Below are positions 8,056 to 16,866 of a stretch of 64,000 nucleotides of DNA, in pieces; within the stretch, counting starts at the first letter, position 1; each line of letters starts with the position of its first letter. The position numbers and the translations under genes are program-made. The stretch comes from Chitinophaga agri. GTDB lineage: Bacteria > Bacteroidota > Bacteroidia > Chitinophagales > Chitinophagaceae. The notes beneath the pieces are model-generated. The model saw only the letters and a program-made list of their open reading frames with translations. It was not told the origin of the DNA and ran no database searches. The stretch covers positions 5,394,001-5,458,000 of the forward strand of contig NZ_CP048113.1 of the NCBI RefSeq assembly GCF_010093065.1, written 5' to 3'.

Positions 8056-8085
8056 TTGGTATTATTGCCGATTCCCCTACATTTA
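8056..8085 (+). promoter_or_regulatory. Promoter of the thiolase gene
   Basis: TTG, exactly 19 nt, then TACATTTA, one base off TAnnTTTG. It leaves a leader of about 28 nt before the ATG. Confidence 0.55.
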
Positions 8086-8119
8086 CAACCTTTATTAACC
8101 AAAGCAATCCATCAAAGTA

Positions 8120-9322
8120 ATGCAAGCTGCTTACATAGTAGACGCGGTCCGCACCCCAATAGGCCGGTATGGTGGGGTTCTGAGTTCAGTACGGCCGGAC
8201 GATCTGTTGGCCCACCTTATAAAAGCTATCATTCAACGCAATCCAACACTCGATCCTGCTGGTATTGAGGATGTTATAGCTGGTGCTACCAACCAGGCAG
8301 GCGAAGATAACCGTGATGTAGCCAGGATGGCAGCATTACTGGCAGGGCTGCCGGTCACTGTACCTGGTAATACGGTCAACCGCCTCTGTGCCTCCGGCAT
8401 GCAGGCCATTATGGATGCCGCCCGGGCAGTGATGTGTGGTGATGGAGACGTGTTCCTGGCAGGAGGGGTGGAGAGTATGACACGTGCCCCGCTGGTAATG
8501 CCCAAGGCTGATGGCGCTTTCAGCCGGAGTACAGAAATGTATGACTCCACGATCGGCTGGCGTTTTACCAATAAGCGCTTAGCGGAAATGTACCATCCCT
8601 ATTCCATGGGCGAAACGGCTGAAAATGTAGCCCGCCAGTGGAAGATCAGCAGAGAGGACCAGGATATGTTCGCCTATCAGAGTCAGCTGAAATACAAGGA
8701 TGCCTACGCTGCTGGTAAGTGGTCGGCTGAAATCATTCCGGTGCCTGTCACGCCTAACAAACAGGGGCAGGTAGTGATCACGGATGATGAACCACCCAGG
8801 GAGACTTCACTGGAGAAGCTGGCCGGATTGAAACCTGCCTTTATCAAAGAGGGGACTGTGACTGCCGGTAATTCGGCCGGGATCAATGATGGAGCTGCAG
8901 TCGTGCTGGTTGTATCTGAAAAGGCATTGAAACAATATAATCTTACACCGCTGATGCAGATCAAATCCATGGCGGTGGCAGGTGTAGATCCTTCGATCAT
9001 GGGAATAGGGCCGGTGCCTGCATCTCAGAAAGCATTACTGCGCGCGGGGCTTTCTGTTGGCCAGCTGGACCTGGTGGAGTTAAACGAAGCATTCGCAGTA
9101 CAGGCGCTGGCTTGTACCCGTGACCTGGGATTAGACCCCGCAAAGGTCAATGTGAATGGCGGGTCTATTGCCATCGGGCATCCTTTGGGATGTACAGGGG
9201 CCAGGATAGCAGCGACACTCCTGCATGAGTTCCGGCGCAGACCCCAGGCTAAATATGGATTAACTACTATGTGTGTGGGAGTTGGTCAGGGAGCCGCTAT
9301 GATCTATGAAAATCTGAGTTAA
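8120..9322 (+). CDS. Acetyl-CoA acyltransferase (thiolase, PcaF/PaaJ-like)
   Basis: Degradative thiolase of 400 residues that cleaves 3-oxoacyl-CoA to acetyl-CoA and a shortened acyl-CoA. Active-site residues are visible: Cys 90 in NRLCASGMQ, His 354 in GHPLG and Cys 385 in CVGVGQG. The STIGWRFTN and GETAENVA segments resemble 3-oxoadipyl-CoA thiolases of aromatic degradation (PcaF/PaaJ) more than fatty-acid FadA. No other catabolic gene is adjacent, so the substrate stays open. Monocistronic with its own promoter and terminator. Confidence 0.92.
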   Translation: MQAAYIVDAVRTPIGRYGGVLSSVRPDDLLAHLIKAIIQRNPTLDPAGIEDVIAGATNQAGEDNRDVARMAALLAGLPVTVPGNTVNRLCASGMQAIMDAARAVMCGDGDVFLAGGVESMTRAPLVMPKADGAFSRSTEMYDSTIGWRFTNKRLAEMYHPYSMGETAENVARQWKISREDQDMFAYQSQLKYKDAYAAGKWSAEIIPVPVTPNKQGQVVITDDEPPRETSLEKLAGLKPAFIKEGTVTAGNSAGINDGAAVVLVVSEKALKQYNLTPLMQIKSMAVAGVDPSIMGIGPVPASQKALLRAGLSVGQLDLVELNEAFAVQALACTRDLGLDPAKVNVNGGSIAIGHPLGCTGARIAATLLHEFRRRPQAKYGLTTMCVGVGQGAAMIYENLS

Positions 9323-9344
9323 GTCATTACTGTCTGGTAATAAG

Positions 9345-9382
9345 CCCCTTACTGGTTGATGAGAGACTGGTAAGGGGTTTTT
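9345..9382 (+). terminator. Terminator after the thiolase gene
   Basis: CCCCTTAC / GTAAGGGG, an 8-bp perfect stem with a 17-nt loop, followed by TTTTT. Confidence 0.85.
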
Positions 9383-9460
9383 GTTACTGGCAGATGGGTG
9401 GTAGATGTAGTATACCAGTGTATAGGATGCTTTAGGTATGCTTTTAGTATTCATCAGGTA

Positions 9461-9518
9461 GGCTTTCTCTTACGTTTCTCTTACGTTTTAAGACGTAAGA
9501 GAAACGTAAGAGAAAGCC
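9461..9518. repeat. 58-bp perfect hairpin built from 11-bp tandem repeats
   Basis: Two perfectly complementary 26-nt arms (9461-9486 and 9493-9518) flank a TTTAAG loop. Each arm is GGC followed by two tandem copies of the 11-mer TTTCTCTTACG (or its complement). There is no T-run, so it is not a standard terminator. It sits in a gene-free spacer between the thiolase and sigma-factor genes. Palindromic REP- or MITE-like element is the best general description; copy number elsewhere is unknown. Confidence 0.85.
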
Positions 9519-9536
9519 ACCTCAAAGCCACCTCAA
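9515..9536. repeat. 11-bp direct duplication beside the hairpin
   Basis: GCCACCTCAAA occurs twice in tandem immediately after the right arm of the hairpin and overlaps its last bases. Both the arms and this flank therefore use an 11-bp period. Confidence 0.75.
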
Positions 9537-9789
9537 ACAAAGGTCAACCGAACCAATTTACATCGTCGGCTCGGGAACCCACAGGGGTTGAATGAAGGCT
9601 TATGCTGCGATATTGACCCTTCGTGACGCGGAAACGACGGCTCGTGTGCTTTGTTCAGCACCGCGTTAAAATCCTTGCTAATATTGTGTTATCGGTCACG
9701 GCCAAAGGGCGCATCTGTAGCAGAATAGAGGTGGGCTCTGTTATACATGACAGCTGTGACAAAAGTGGAGTTGTGTTGGTTGATATCGT
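9537..9789. other. Gene-free spacer
   Basis: About 250 bp between the hairpin and the sigma-factor terminator. Open frames here are short, resemble no family I know and run into neighbouring features. Apart from a small AACCC/GGGTT hairpin near 9578-9591, I see nothing in it. Confidence 0.5.
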
Positions 9790-9830
9790 AAAAAATAAAA
9801 ACGGGCGGTCGGAGTCCCCCGGCCGCCCGT
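9790..9830 (-). terminator. Terminator of the ECF sigma-factor gene
   Basis: On the minus strand ACGGGCGG pairs with CCGCCCGT (8 bp, GC-rich) and is followed by TTTTATTTTTT. It lies 22 nt past the stop. Confidence 0.88.
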
Positions 9831-9851
9831 CGATGGCAAGCAAAAAAAGGA

Positions 9852-10433
9852 TTACAAACAAATCTGTTTCTCCGTCATCATCTTCCGGAGATTTATCAGA
9901 CCATATCTCATACGGCCTAATGCGGTATTGATACTCACCTGGGTGAGGTCGGCAATTTCTTTGAAACTTAAGTCAGCGTAGTGGCGGAGAATAATGACCT
10001 CACGTTGTTCTTCCGGCAGCAGGTCGAGCATACGCCTTACACGATCGTGGCTTTGTGCTGTGATCATTTTTTCTTCTGCACTGCTCTCGCTGAAATTCAG
10101 TACGTTGAAAATATCTTTGTCGTCGCTGGTTTTGATGATAGGAGTACGTTTGATCTTACGGAAGTGATCTACACATAGGTTGTGCGCAATACGCATCGCC
10201 CAGGGAAGGAATTTACCTTTTTCCGTATAGCGCTCTGCTCTGATTGTATCGATAATCTTTATAAAGGTATCCTGGAAAATGTCTTCAGCCAGGAAAGCGT
10301 CTTTCACAAGTAATACGATAGAGGTATAGAGCTTATCTTTGTGTCTGTGCACTAATTCTTCCAATGCTGAAGCATGACCCTTTTTGAAGAGGGTAATTAG
10401 CTGCTCATCACTTAGTTTGTACATTATTTGCAT
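9852..10433 (-). CDS. ECF-family RNA polymerase sigma factor
   Basis: Alternative sigma factor of 193 residues. Region 2 is visible at about residues 25-95 (EDIFQDTFIKI, then WAMRIAHNLCVDHFRK for -10 recognition). Region 4 lies at about 130-185 (LPEEQREVIILRHYADLSFKEIADL, a -35-binding helix-turn-helix). No region 1 or 3 is present, as expected for ECF factors. There is no adjacent FecR-like anti-sigma gene or TonB receptor, so it is an orphan. A second ATG lies 9 nt inside; either start is possible. Confidence 0.92.
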   Translation of the reverse strand: MQIMYKLSDEQLITLFKKGHASALEELVHRHKDKLYTSIVLLVKDAFLAEDIFQDTFIKIIDTIRAERYTEKGKFLPWAMRIAHNLCVDHFRKIKRTPIIKTSDDKDIFNVLNFSESSAEEKMITAQSHDRVRRMLDLLPEEQREVIILRHYADLSFKEIADLTQVSINTALGRMRYGLINLRKMMTEKQICL

Positions 10434-10746
10434 AAACTTCTACAATAGCGGGTTTATAATAAAAATAGGACTTGTGACAGTCGTAGGAAAAAAGTGTAGA
10501 GTTTATGCTATAATAGGTAGATTTTAAGTTATTAATTGATCCCGAAAAAAGACTTTCAGGTCTCATCTATTGCAAATGTAATGTAATAGTTCAATAAAAC
10601 AATCCCTCATTTGTGCAATTTTCCTGCAATTTAATATAGGCACAGGCCAGCTGAATTGACCTACTGTTGCAGGTTCCACGCATAACATATTCAGGAAGAA
10701 TGGAAATGCGCCGGAATAGTTTACTTTCGGTATTTTTGCATCCATT
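10434..10746. other. Divergent spacer between the sigma-factor gene and uvrA
   Basis: AT-rich 313-bp spacer with no plausible gene. It should hold both promoters. A TATTTTTG box just before uvrA is listed separately; for the sigma gene only a weak TATTTTTA (minus strand) is seen. No LexA-type palindrome is obvious near uvrA. Confidence 0.5.
10731..10738 (+). promoter_or_regulatory. -7 element (TATTTTTG) abutting uvrA
   Basis: TATTTTTG ends 8 nt before the uvrA ATG, so transcription would start at or within a few bases of the start codon, giving a leaderless message. No good -33 is seen. Confidence 0.4.
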
Positions 10747-13563
10747 ATGGCTACTAAAGTGAAGAAAACGGAAACAATAACTGATGATCAGTCAGTTAGT
10801 ACGCAAGATCAGATTTTCATCAAGGGCGCACGCGTTCACAACCTCAAAAATGTAAGCGTAGGCATCCCCAGAAGCAAGCTGGTAGTAGTAACCGGGGTAT
10901 CCGGTTCTGGCAAGTCTTCACTGACCATGGACACTTTATATGCTGAAGGACAGCGCCGTTATGCGGAAAGTCTCAGCGCCTATGCACGTCAGTTCCTCAT
11001 GCGCATGAACAAACCTGACGTCGATTATATCAAAGGCATCTGTCCAGCCATTGCCATCGAGCAGAAAGTGATCACCCGTACACCCCGCTCTACAGTGGGC
11101 TCTATGACGGAAATTTATGATTACCTCCGCCTGTTATTTGCCCGTGTAGGCAAGACCTATTCCCCCATCTCCGGTCAGCTTGTAAAAAAGCATGAAGTGA
11201 GCGATGTGGTGGATTATATCAAAAAACTCCCTTCCGGTTCTAAAATACAATTGCTCGTAACCTTCCGCCGCCACGAAAAACGTGATGTGAAGGAAGAATT
11301 ACAGATCCTGATGCAGAAGGGCTTTTCCCGCCTCTATGTGAAGGAGAAAGGGAATGGTTCCCTGCTGCGTATTGAAGAACTGCTGGAAGAGAAAAAACCT
11401 TCTCTCCCCAAGGAGGCTTACCTGCTGGTAGACCGCCTGGTGGCAAAGGAATTTGACGAAGATGACCTGCATCGTATCGCAGATAGTGTGCAGACTGCCT
11501 TTTATGAGAGTGAAGGCGATTGCCTCGTGGAAGTGGATGGTGGAGACATGAAACATTTCTCCAATCGTTTCGAACTGGACGGTATGCAGTTTGAAGAGCC
11601 CGTACCAAACCTGTTCTCTTTCAACAACCCTTATGGTGCATGTCCGGTATGCGAAGGCTTTGGTCAGGTGCTGGGTGTTGATGCGGATCTCGTTATACCG
11701 GATAAACGCCTGAGTGTATTTGAAAACGCTATTGCTCCCTGGAGAGGCGAGAAGATGGGCGAATACAAAGAAGCCCTGATAAAAGCTTCCCGCAAATTCA
11801 ACTTCCCGATCCACAAGCCTATTGTTGATCTTACTGATGAGCAATATCAGTTGTTGTGGACAGGGAATGAGCACTTCTACGGTCTGAATGAGTTCTTCAA
11901 AATGGTGGAGCAGAACCTGTACAAAGTGCAGTACCGTGTGCTGCAATCCCGCTACCGTGGACGGACTATCTGCCCTGAGTGCGGAGGAGGCCGCCTGAGA
12001 AAAGAAGCGCTGTACATTAAAGTAGCGGATGTCAATATCGCGCAACTGGTAGATATGCCGGTAGGTAATCTCTACCAATGGTTCCAGGAGTTACAGCTGA
12101 ATGAATACGATCAGCAGGTAGCAAAGCGGATACTACTGGAAATAGATCACCGGCTGAAAACATTACTCGACGTTGGTCTGACCTACCTTACACTGAATCG
12201 TGTAGCCAATACGCTGAGTGGTGGAGAAAGCCAGCGTATTCAACTGACTCGTTCGCTGGGTAGTAACCTGACTAATTCCATGTACATACTGGACGAGCCG
12301 AGTATTGGTCTGCATGCACGTGATACACATCGCCTGATTGGCGTATTGAAAGAACTGCGCGATCTGGGTAATACGGTTGTGGTTGTTGAGCACGACGAGA
12401 TGATGATGCAGGAAGCCGATTATATCATCGATATGGGACCTTTGGCTAGTCACCTGGGTGGTGAAGTGATCTTTGCAGGAAACTATCAGCAGATACTAAA
12501 AGACAGTAAAAGCCTGACAGGTAAATATCTTAGCGGGCAGTTCAGTATTGAACCTCCTGCTAAGCTGCGTAAATGGAAGAAAGCGATCACCCTGGAAGGA
12601 TGTCGTCAACATAATCTGAAAAACATCAATGTTGATTTCCCGTTACAGGTGCTTACGGTCGTGAGCGGTGTCAGTGGCTCCGGAAAAACGACGCTGGTAA
12701 AACAGATCCTGTATCCTGCACTCATGAAACTGAAAGGTGAGTTCGCAGAGCGTGTGGGCCAGCACCGTGCGTTAAAGGGTGCTGTGGATGATATCACACA
12801 GATTGAAATGGTAGACCAGAACCCGATCGGTAAATCATCCCGTTCTAACCCGGTTACCTATATTAAAGCATACGACGAAATCCGTGATCTGTACGCTAAA
12901 CAGCAACTGAGCAAGATGCGCGGCTTCCAGCCAAAACATTTCTCATTTAACGTAGATGGGGGCCGTTGTGATGCTTGTAAAGGAGAAGGCGAAGTTGTAG
13001 TGGAAATGCAGTTCCTGGCAGATGTACACCTGCAATGTGAAACCTGCGGTGGCCGTCGCTTTAAGGAAGAAGTGCTGGAAGTAACCTATAAAGGCAAAAA
13101 TATCCATGATGTACTGGAGATGAGCGTAGAAGAATCGCTGGACTTCTTCAAGGATGAAAAAGATGTGACCAATAAGATCCGTCCGCTGAGTGATGTGGGG
13201 CTGGGGTATGTGAAACTCGGACAGAGCAGTGATACCCTGAGTGGTGGTGAAGCACAGCGTGTAAAACTGGCTTCTTTCCTGGGTAAGGGGAAAGCACAGG
13301 GGCACATCCTCTTCATTTTCGATGAACCCACTACCGGTCTGCACTTCCATGATATTAAAAAGCTGCTGGCTTCATTCAACGCCCTGATCGACCAGGGACA
13401 CAGTGTGCTGGTAATTGAACATAACATTGATGTGATCCGTAGTGCTGACTGGGTGATTGACCTGGGGCCTGAAGGTGGTGCCGGTGGCGGAGAATTGCTG
13501 TATGCAGGATTGCCGGAAGGCCTGAAGGCAGTGGAGAGAAGTTATACAGGGAAGTATTTGTAG
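10747..13563 (+). CDS. uvrA: Excinuclease ABC subunit A
   Basis: DNA-damage recognition ATPase of nucleotide excision repair, 938 residues, which loads UvrB at lesions. It contains two ABC ATPase modules: Walker A motifs GVSGSGKSS and GVSGSGKTT, signatures LSGGESQRIQL and LSGGEAQRVKL. Zinc-binding Cys pairs are at CPVCEGFG, CPECGGG, CDACKGEG and CETCGG. Length and motif order match complete UvrA. Bacteroidota often carry more than one UvrA, so it may be one of several. It stands alone, with a strong bidirectional terminator downstream. Confidence 0.97.
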   Translation: MATKVKKTETITDDQSVSTQDQIFIKGARVHNLKNVSVGIPRSKLVVVTGVSGSGKSSLTMDTLYAEGQRRYAESLSAYARQFLMRMNKPDVDYIKGICPAIAIEQKVITRTPRSTVGSMTEIYDYLRLLFARVGKTYSPISGQLVKKHEVSDVVDYIKKLPSGSKIQLLVTFRRHEKRDVKEELQILMQKGFSRLYVKEKGNGSLLRIEELLEEKKPSLPKEAYLLVDRLVAKEFDEDDLHRIADSVQTAFYESEGDCLVEVDGGDMKHFSNRFELDGMQFEEPVPNLFSFNNPYGACPVCEGFGQVLGVDADLVIPDKRLSVFENAIAPWRGEKMGEYKEALIKASRKFNFPIHKPIVDLTDEQYQLLWTGNEHFYGLNEFFKMVEQNLYKVQYRVLQSRYRGRTICPECGGGRLRKEALYIKVADVNIAQLVDMPVGNLYQWFQELQLNEYDQQVAKRILLEIDHRLKTLLDVGLTYLTLNRVANTLSGGESQRIQLTRSLGSNLTNSMYILDEPSIGLHARDTHRLIGVLKELRDLGNTVVVVEHDEMMMQEADYIIDMGPLASHLGGEVIFAGNYQQILKDSKSLTGKYLSGQFSIEPPAKLRKWKKAITLEGCRQHNLKNINVDFPLQVLTVVSGVSGSGKTTLVKQILYPALMKLKGEFAERVGQHRALKGAVDDITQIEMVDQNPIGKSSRSNPVTYIKAYDEIRDLYAKQQLSKMRGFQPKHFSFNVDGGRCDACKGEGEVVVEMQFLADVHLQCETCGGRRFKEEVLEVTYKGKNIHDVLEMSVEESLDFFKDEKDVTNKIRPLSDVGLGYVKLGQSSDTLSGGEAQRVKLASFLGKGKAQGHILFIFDEPTTGLHFHDIKKLLASFNALIDQGHSVLVIEHNIDVIRSADWVIDLGPEGGAGGGELLYAGLPEGLKAVERSYTGKYL

Positions 13564-13641
13564 AATTGGGGATTGATGCTCGGTATGAAATAATTCCTTG
13601 ATTATTAATTAATTGTAATTTTTTCTGGTTAGCCAGAATGG

Positions 13642-13689
13642 CATAAAATAAAAAGCTGCGGAATGATCTCCGCAGCTTTTTATTTTATG
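13642..13689. terminator. Bidirectional terminator between uvrA and the DUF4293 gene
   Basis: A perfect 21-bp stem with an ATGATC loop; the core is GCTGCGGA / TCCGCAGC with A-tracts before and T-tracts after. It serves uvrA on the plus strand and the convergent DUF4293 gene on the minus strand. A smaller TTCTGG/CCAGAA hairpin precedes it. Confidence 0.92.
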
Positions 13690-13831
13690 ATCAGCCATTG
13701 TTGGCCTGATATCTTTTGTACTAGTAGTGAGTTGCTGTAAGGTTACCATATGCCAGCGAATTTGAAATGACAGGCTGTATTGATATGTACTCACGGGTAT
13801 TTGCAGCTCAATTCCCGATTCCCCATTGAAT

Positions 13832-14272
13832 CTATCTCAGTCTGTCCAGCGATTTGATCAGCTTCTGATCTTTATACACACCTCTTGCTGCCATTACCAG
13901 AAATATAAAGATCAACAACGGGAGGAATGCGCCTGGCAGATAGTTGGAAGTAGTGATCACTTTACCACCCGACTGTATCTTGTTAGCCATTTCCTGCACC
14001 TGGAAATACTCCAGCGCCAGTGCCGCAAGGGAGAGCACCGCATTTAGTACGATCAGTTTGAACTGTAGTTTACGGTTCTTATACAGGAAAATAGTGAACA
14101 GGGCTAATCCTACAACCAGCATCAGTACCAGGAACACTATAAAGCTCGACTGTGCATTAAAATATTGGATGGCCTCGTTACCAACCTGGACCTTCCAGAT
14201 ATTCAGGAACCATGTGCCGATACCGGCCGCAGCCGCTAATAAAAGGTAAAGACTTTGAATGCGTTGTATCAT
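13832..14272 (-). CDS. DUF4293 integral membrane protein
   Basis: Small inner-membrane protein of 146 residues with four predicted membrane helices (about residues 5-25, 45-65, 75-95 and 115-132). The N-terminus MIQRIQSLYLLLAA is typical of the Bacteroidota-specific DUF4293 family. Function is unknown. It lies convergent with uvrA and divergent from the malic enzyme gene. Family assignment is by recognition of the N-terminal pattern and topology. Confidence 0.85.
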   Translation of the reverse strand: MIQRIQSLYLLLAAAAGIGTWFLNIWKVQVGNEAIQYFNAQSSFIVFLVLMLVVGLALFTIFLYKNRKLQFKLIVLNAVLSLAALALEYFQVQEMANKIQSGGKVITTSNYLPGAFLPLLIFIFLVMAARGVYKDQKLIKSLDRLR

Positions 14273-14392
14273 GTTTGTCAGAGAGATTTACCGGGTAAAA
14301 ATAAGTAAATATTGTGAACCTACTCTTTTGTGCTACGTTCTGTTCCTCCAATACTTCGTATATTGCACGCCCAAGAACAATCTTTTATTGAA

Positions 14393-16678
14393 ATGGCAAG
14401 AAAACAGAACAAGCAGGATGCGTTGGATTACCACGCATTGGGGCGGCCTGGAAAAATTGAAGTAATACCTACAAAGAACACCAAGACACAGTGGGACCTT
14501 TCACTGGCTTACTCTCCCGGAGTAGCAGAACCATGTAAGGAGATTGCAAAAGATGTAGAGAATGTGTACAAATATACCGCCAAAGGAAACCTGGTAGCGG
14601 TAATCAGTAATGGTACTGCGGTGCTGGGCCTGGGCGATATCGGCCCGGAAGCCGGTAAACCAGTAATGGAAGGTAAGGCCGTACTGTTCAAGATATTTGC
14701 AGATATCGATGTATTTGATATCGAGTTGAACACGAAGAACGTTGACGAATTTGTACAGGTTGTGAAAGCAATGGAACCGACTTTCGGTGGTATCAACCTG
14801 GAAGATATCAAGAGTCCTGAGTGTTTTGAGATAGAAGAGCGCCTGAAAAGGGAACTCAAAATCCCTATCATGCACGATGACCAGCATGGTACAGCCATCA
14901 TTTCCAGTGCTGCATTGCTCAATGCCCTGGAACTGGTTAAAAAAGATATAGACAAAGTCAGGATCGTTATAAATGGCGCCGGCGCAGCTGCTATGGCCTG
15001 CGTAAAGCTTTATGTAGCACTGGGCGCAAAGAAAGAAAATATCATCATGTTCGATAAGGATGGTGTGATCAACACCTCCCGCCCGAACCTGTCAGACCTG
15101 CATCAACAATTTGCTACCACATCAACCGTAACCCAGCTATCAGAAGCACTGAAAGGTGCCGACATGTTTGTCGGTTTGTCAGTCGGTAATGTGGTCACGC
15201 CGGATATGATCAAGAGTATGGCGGATAATCCGATCGTGTTTGCCATGGCAAATCCTGATCCGGAGATCGCCTATGAACTGGCAGTCGCTTCCCGTCCTGA
15301 TGTGATCATGTGTACAGGTCGTTCCGACCATCCTAACCAGGTAAACAACGTGTTGGGTTTCCCATACATCTTCCGCGGAGCGCTGGACGTACGTGCCACT
15401 ACTATCAACGAAGAGATGAAACTGGCGGCTGTGCACGCACTGGCAGAACTGGCCAAGGAGTCCGTACCAGATATCGTGAACCTGGCTTACAACGAAAAGA
15501 ACCTCTATTTCAGTCCTAAATATATCATTCCAAAACCACTGGACCCACGCCTGCTGAGCCATGTAGCACCAGCTGTAGCCAAAGCTGCGATGGATAGCGG
15601 CGTAGCACAGCAGCCGATCACTGACTGGGACGCTTATATAGAAGTACTGAACAAAAGGCTGGGGCTGGATAACCAGCTGTTCCGTGTGATTGGTACCAAA
15701 GCGCGTCAGGACCCGCGTAAAGTGGTATTCGCAGAAGCAGATAACCTGAAAGTCCTGAAGGCATCTCAGGTGGTGAGAGACGAAGGTATTGCCTATCCGA
15801 TCCTGCTGGGTAATGAACAACGTATCCGTAACCTGGCAGCAGAACATGGCATTGAACTGGAAGACACGGTGATCATCGATCCCAAGAGCGATGAAATGAG
15901 TGAAAAGCGTCATCATTTTGGTGAACTGTTCTTCAAAAAGCGTCAGCGTAAAGGTTTCAATCTGTACGAAGCGAAGAAGGTAATGCGTGAGCGTAACTAC
16001 TTCGGTTGTATGCTGGTAGAAACCGGAGAAGCAGACGCGCTGATCTCTGGTCTGACCCGTAACTATCCCGATACCATCCGTCCTGCATTACATGTTATCG
16101 GTATGGAGCCAAACGCAAAGCGCGTGGCGGGTATGTATATTATCAACACCAAACGAGGTCCGCTGTTCCTGGGCGATACAACCGTGAACTTCAATCCTAC
16201 GGCAGAAGAACTGGCAGAAATTACCCTGCTGGTAGCGAATGAAGTAAGACAGTTCAACATCACACCACGTATAGCGATGCTGTCTTATTCCAGCTTCGGT
16301 TCCAGCGGTACACCGGAAGCACAGCTGGTGGCAAGGGCACGTGAGATCGTAAAACAGAAAGATCCTACCCTGATCGTAGACGGTGAGATCCAGGCGGCTA
16401 TGGCCTTCAACCAGGAGATCCTGAAGGACAGCTATCCATTCAGTGAGTTACTGGGACAGGAAGTGAACACCCTGATATTCCCGAATCTGGCAGCAGGTAA
16501 TATTGCTTATAACCTTCTCCAGGAAGTAGCAGGCTTTGATGCGATCGGGCCGGTTTTGCTGGGTATGAAGAAGCCGGTGCATATCCTCCAGTTGGGCAGC
16601 ACCGTAAGGTCTATTGTAAACATGGTGAATATCGCGGTAGTAGATGCGCAACATAAGTGCTGCGACGGAAAGAAGTAA
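14393..16678 (+). CDS. maeB: NADP-dependent malic enzyme with C-terminal phosphotransacetylase domain
   Basis: Oxidative decarboxylation of malate to pyruvate, supplying NADPH and linking the TCA cycle to gluconeogenesis. The 761-residue protein is the MaeB fusion. The malic enzyme domain spans about residues 1-430 ([19 protein letters not shown] and the Rossmann NGAGAAAMA). A phosphate acetyltransferase-like domain follows at about 440-760; in this family it usually regulates by binding acetyl-CoA rather than catalysing transfer. The ATG at [14 protein letters not shown] is chosen because upstream in-frame codons lack family similarity. A hairpin terminator follows. Confidence 0.96.
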   Translation: MARKQNKQDALDYHALGRPGKIEVIPTKNTKTQWDLSLAYSPGVAEPCKEIAKDVENVYKYTAKGNLVAVISNGTAVLGLGDIGPEAGKPVMEGKAVLFKIFADIDVFDIELNTKNVDEFVQVVKAMEPTFGGINLEDIKSPECFEIEERLKRELKIPIMHDDQHGTAIISSAALLNALELVKKDIDKVRIVINGAGAAAMACVKLYVALGAKKENIIMFDKDGVINTSRPNLSDLHQQFATTSTVTQLSEALKGADMFVGLSVGNVVTPDMIKSMADNPIVFAMANPDPEIAYELAVASRPDVIMCTGRSDHPNQVNNVLGFPYIFRGALDVRATTINEEMKLAAVHALAELAKESVPDIVNLAYNEKNLYFSPKYIIPKPLDPRLLSHVAPAVAKAAMDSGVAQQPITDWDAYIEVLNKRLGLDNQLFRVIGTKARQDPRKVVFAEADNLKVLKASQVVRDEGIAYPILLGNEQRIRNLAAEHGIELEDTVIIDPKSDEMSEKRHHFGELFFKKRQRKGFNLYEAKKVMRERNYFGCMLVETGEADALISGLTRNYPDTIRPALHVIGMEPNAKRVAGMYIINTKRGPLFLGDTTVNFNPTAEELAEITLLVANEVRQFNITPRIAMLSYSSFGSSGTPEAQLVARAREIVKQKDPTLIVDGEIQAAMAFNQEILKDSYPFSELLGQEVNTLIFPNLAAGNIAYNLLQEVAGFDAIGPVLLGMKKPVHILQLGSTVRSIVNMVNIAVVDAQHKCCDGKK

Positions 16679-16724
16679 ATTGGGATCAGGAACTTAGTTT
16701 TCTTATTACCCTTTCAATGATATA

Positions 16725-16763
16725 AACAGGGTGCTTCAGTTGTGAGGCACCCTGTTTCTTTTT
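16725..16763 (+). terminator. Terminator after maeB
   Basis: AACAGGGTGC / GCACCCTGTT, a 10-bp perfect stem with a 12-nt loop, followed by TCTTTTT. Confidence 0.88.
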
Positions 16764-16827
16764 GTGTAATAATATGCATTACTTACCTTAACGAATGGAA
16801 TAAGGCTGTGTATGATGGTAGGCTGCT

Positions 16828-16861
16828 TAATTCCTAAATACTAATTCTTAATTCCTAATTA
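16828..16861. repeat. Short AT-rich repeat before the kinase-like gene
   Basis: Three near-copies of TAATTCCTAA start at 16828, 16842 and 16849, and the last ends a few nt before the ATG. A related TAATTCGTAATT precedes mlaF at 18761. Confidence 0.6.
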
Positions 16862-16866
16862 CATCC

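Noticed and set aside
7897..8268. 123-codon open frame before the thiolase gene
   Set aside because: Overlaps the thiolase gene in another frame and passes through its promoter; composition is not protein-like.
9623..9931. 102-codon open frame in the gene-free spacer
   Set aside because: Runs through the sigma-factor terminator and into its coding region, with no family similarity.
15179..15916. 245-codon open frame on the minus strand
   Set aside because: Antisense to the strongly conserved malic enzyme and with no recognisable domain or start signal.
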